8,561 nt of DNA, from NCBI GenBank assembly GCA_035943095.1, contig DASZCN010000023.1, positions 1 to 8,561 on the forward strand. Reading direction: 5' to 3'. Numbering within the stretch: the stretch's first letter is position 1; each line of letters opens with the position of its first letter. The translations under genes were made by a program, and so were the position numbers. Source of the DNA: AG41 sp035943095. GTDB taxonomy: Bacteria > Gemmatimonadota > Gemmatimonadetes > Gemmatimonadales > GWC2-71-9. This document shows positions 7,852 to 8,561 of the stretch, piece after piece. Below the pieces are notes generated by a model. It was not told the origin of the DNA and ran no database searches. It saw nothing but the letters and a program-made list of their open reading frames with translations.

Positions 7852-7857
7852 CCCCTC
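7852..7857 (-). promoter_or_regulatory. Ribosome binding site that fixes the FkbM start
   Basis: On the minus strand GAGGGG lies 9 nt upstream of the ATG at 7842. It is the best Shine-Dalgarno match seen at any start in this window. It favours the 265-residue product over the longer open frame that overlaps the neighbouring gene. Confidence 0.6.
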
Positions 7858-7915
7858 GCCTTTTAGCTGCCATCGAAGCTGAGCAACTTCCGCACCGTGC
7901 CGCCAGGAAGCCCCG

Positions 7916-8561
7916 TCAACGCACGTACGCCCCAATGCTATAGGGGTTGCTCCAGGGGACGCCGTCGAAATCGAGTGCCGGGACGCAGAGGCTGACGCCG
8001 ACGGCGCAGAGCGTGGTGCCGGCATCGATCGCCACGGCGCCGCTCTGGAGGTGGTAATCGCCCGTCATATCGCCGGTGTACCTCACGAAGAGGGCGCTGA
8101 ACTGCGCGCTCGTGAGCGTGATGTTGCCGACTTGCACGTCGCTCCAGAGATTCCCCGCCGCGTTGTTGTAGAAGATGTTGTTGTAATAGACGTTATGGCT
8201 GCCGAGCGAGTAACCCTCGTGAATCCCGTACTGGCCACCGTTCACGACAATGTTGTTGTCCACGGTGGTGTAGTCGTTGATCGTGATCGCGGGATCGGCC
8301 GAGATTTGAATGCCGTAGACCCCGCAGTTGGCGATGACGTTGTTGGAGATGATCAGGTGCGTGGCGCCGTGGTAGGACTGGATGCACGCAGAGGCCGCCC
8401 GCGTGACGATGTTGTTCTGAATCACCCCATTGGCGCTGGCGATGTAGATCCCGTGGGTTTGATTGACCTGGCCCCAGGGGCCGATGTTGTCGACCACGTT
8501 CCCGATGATCTGGATGCCGGTCGAGCCATACCCGCAGCAGTCCCCCACGATGGCGCCAATG
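7916..8561 (-). CDS. Right-handed parallel beta-helix protein, C-terminal part, cut by window edge
   Basis: The frame is open from the right edge for 214 codons to a stop at 7918-7916, so the N-terminus and any signal peptide lie outside. The frame carries no convincing internal start: the first GTG, at 8548, falls inside a repeat coil, and coding sequence precedes it. The sequence is a ladder of beta-helix coils with Asn-rich turns (IIGNVVDNIG, VIQNNIVTRA, LIISNNVIANCG, TTVDNNIVVNG, VYYNNIFYNN). Such ladders occur in NosD/pectate-lyase-like folds. NQTHGIYIAS (about residues 36-45 of the visible part) matches the THGIY block of the other beta-helix protein. The C-terminus, GAVAIDAGT through ALDFDGVPWSNPYSIGAYVR, is the usual end of exported choice-of-anchor-like beta-helix proteins ('aiDaGt...D.dG.pr...yDiGAyE'). 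There are six Cys, including a CC pair near the visible start, compatible with an exported protein. A role in binding or processing polysaccharide is inference from fold and context. Confidence 0.82.
   Translation of the reverse strand, partial: IGAIVGDCCGYGSTGIQIIGNVVDNIGPWGQVNQTHGIYIASANGVIQNNIVTRAASACIQSYHGATHLIISNNVIANCGVYGIQISADPAITINDYTTVDNNIVVNGGQYGIHEGYSLGSHNVYYNNIFYNNAAGNLWSDVQVGNITLTSAQFSALFVRYTGDMTGDYHLQSGAVAIDAGTTLCAVGVSLCVPALDFDGVPWSNPYSIGAYVR

Noticed and set aside
7843..8025. N-terminal extension of the FkbM frame to the far upstream start
   Set aside because: It overlaps the beta-helix gene by about 110 bp and encodes Ala/Ser/Pro low-complexity sequence. A start with a good ribosome site exists at 7842.

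Overview
The window is GC-rich, densely coding bacterial DNA that looks like part of a surface-polysaccharide or glycoconjugate biosynthesis locus. It holds seven protein-coding genes, two of them cut by the window ends. No RNA gene, CRISPR array, transposase or insertion sequence is visible. The source is a Gram-negative-type bacterium, suggested by a Wzx-like flippase, a lipobox-bearing surface protein and strong GC bias. Gemmatimonadota, Acidobacteriota or a deltaproteobacterial-type lineage would fit, but no marker gene here settles the phylum.

Layout, left to right. Positions 1-2340 (minus strand) hold a Class II asparagine synthetase-type amidotransferase (asnB, 460-2340). It is followed almost immediately by the start of an ATP-grasp ligase (1-452) that runs off the left edge. 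A short divergent intergenic region (about 2341-2489) carries an imperfect inverted repeat. Positions 2490-5371 (plus strand) hold a Wzx-like polysaccharide flippase overlapping by ATGA with a GT-B glycosyltransferase. Positions 5354-8561 (minus strand) hold, in transcription order, the C-terminal half of a right-handed beta-helix protein (partial at the right edge), an FkbM-family methyltransferase, and a second, full-length beta-helix lipoprotein. The tail of that lipoprotein gene overlaps the glycosyltransferase gene tail to tail.

How the genes may work together (inference). The glycosyltransferase builds a lipid-linked glycan and the flippase moves it across the inner membrane. AsnB and the ATP-grasp ligase could make or attach an amide or amino-acyl decoration, and the FkbM enzyme could O-methylate sugars. 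The beta-helix proteins are exported and could bind, cleave or epimerise the finished polysaccharide. Each family is common in such clusters. The combination of a tightly linked AsnB/ATP-grasp pair with two beta-helix proteins around a methyltransferase is the part most worth following.
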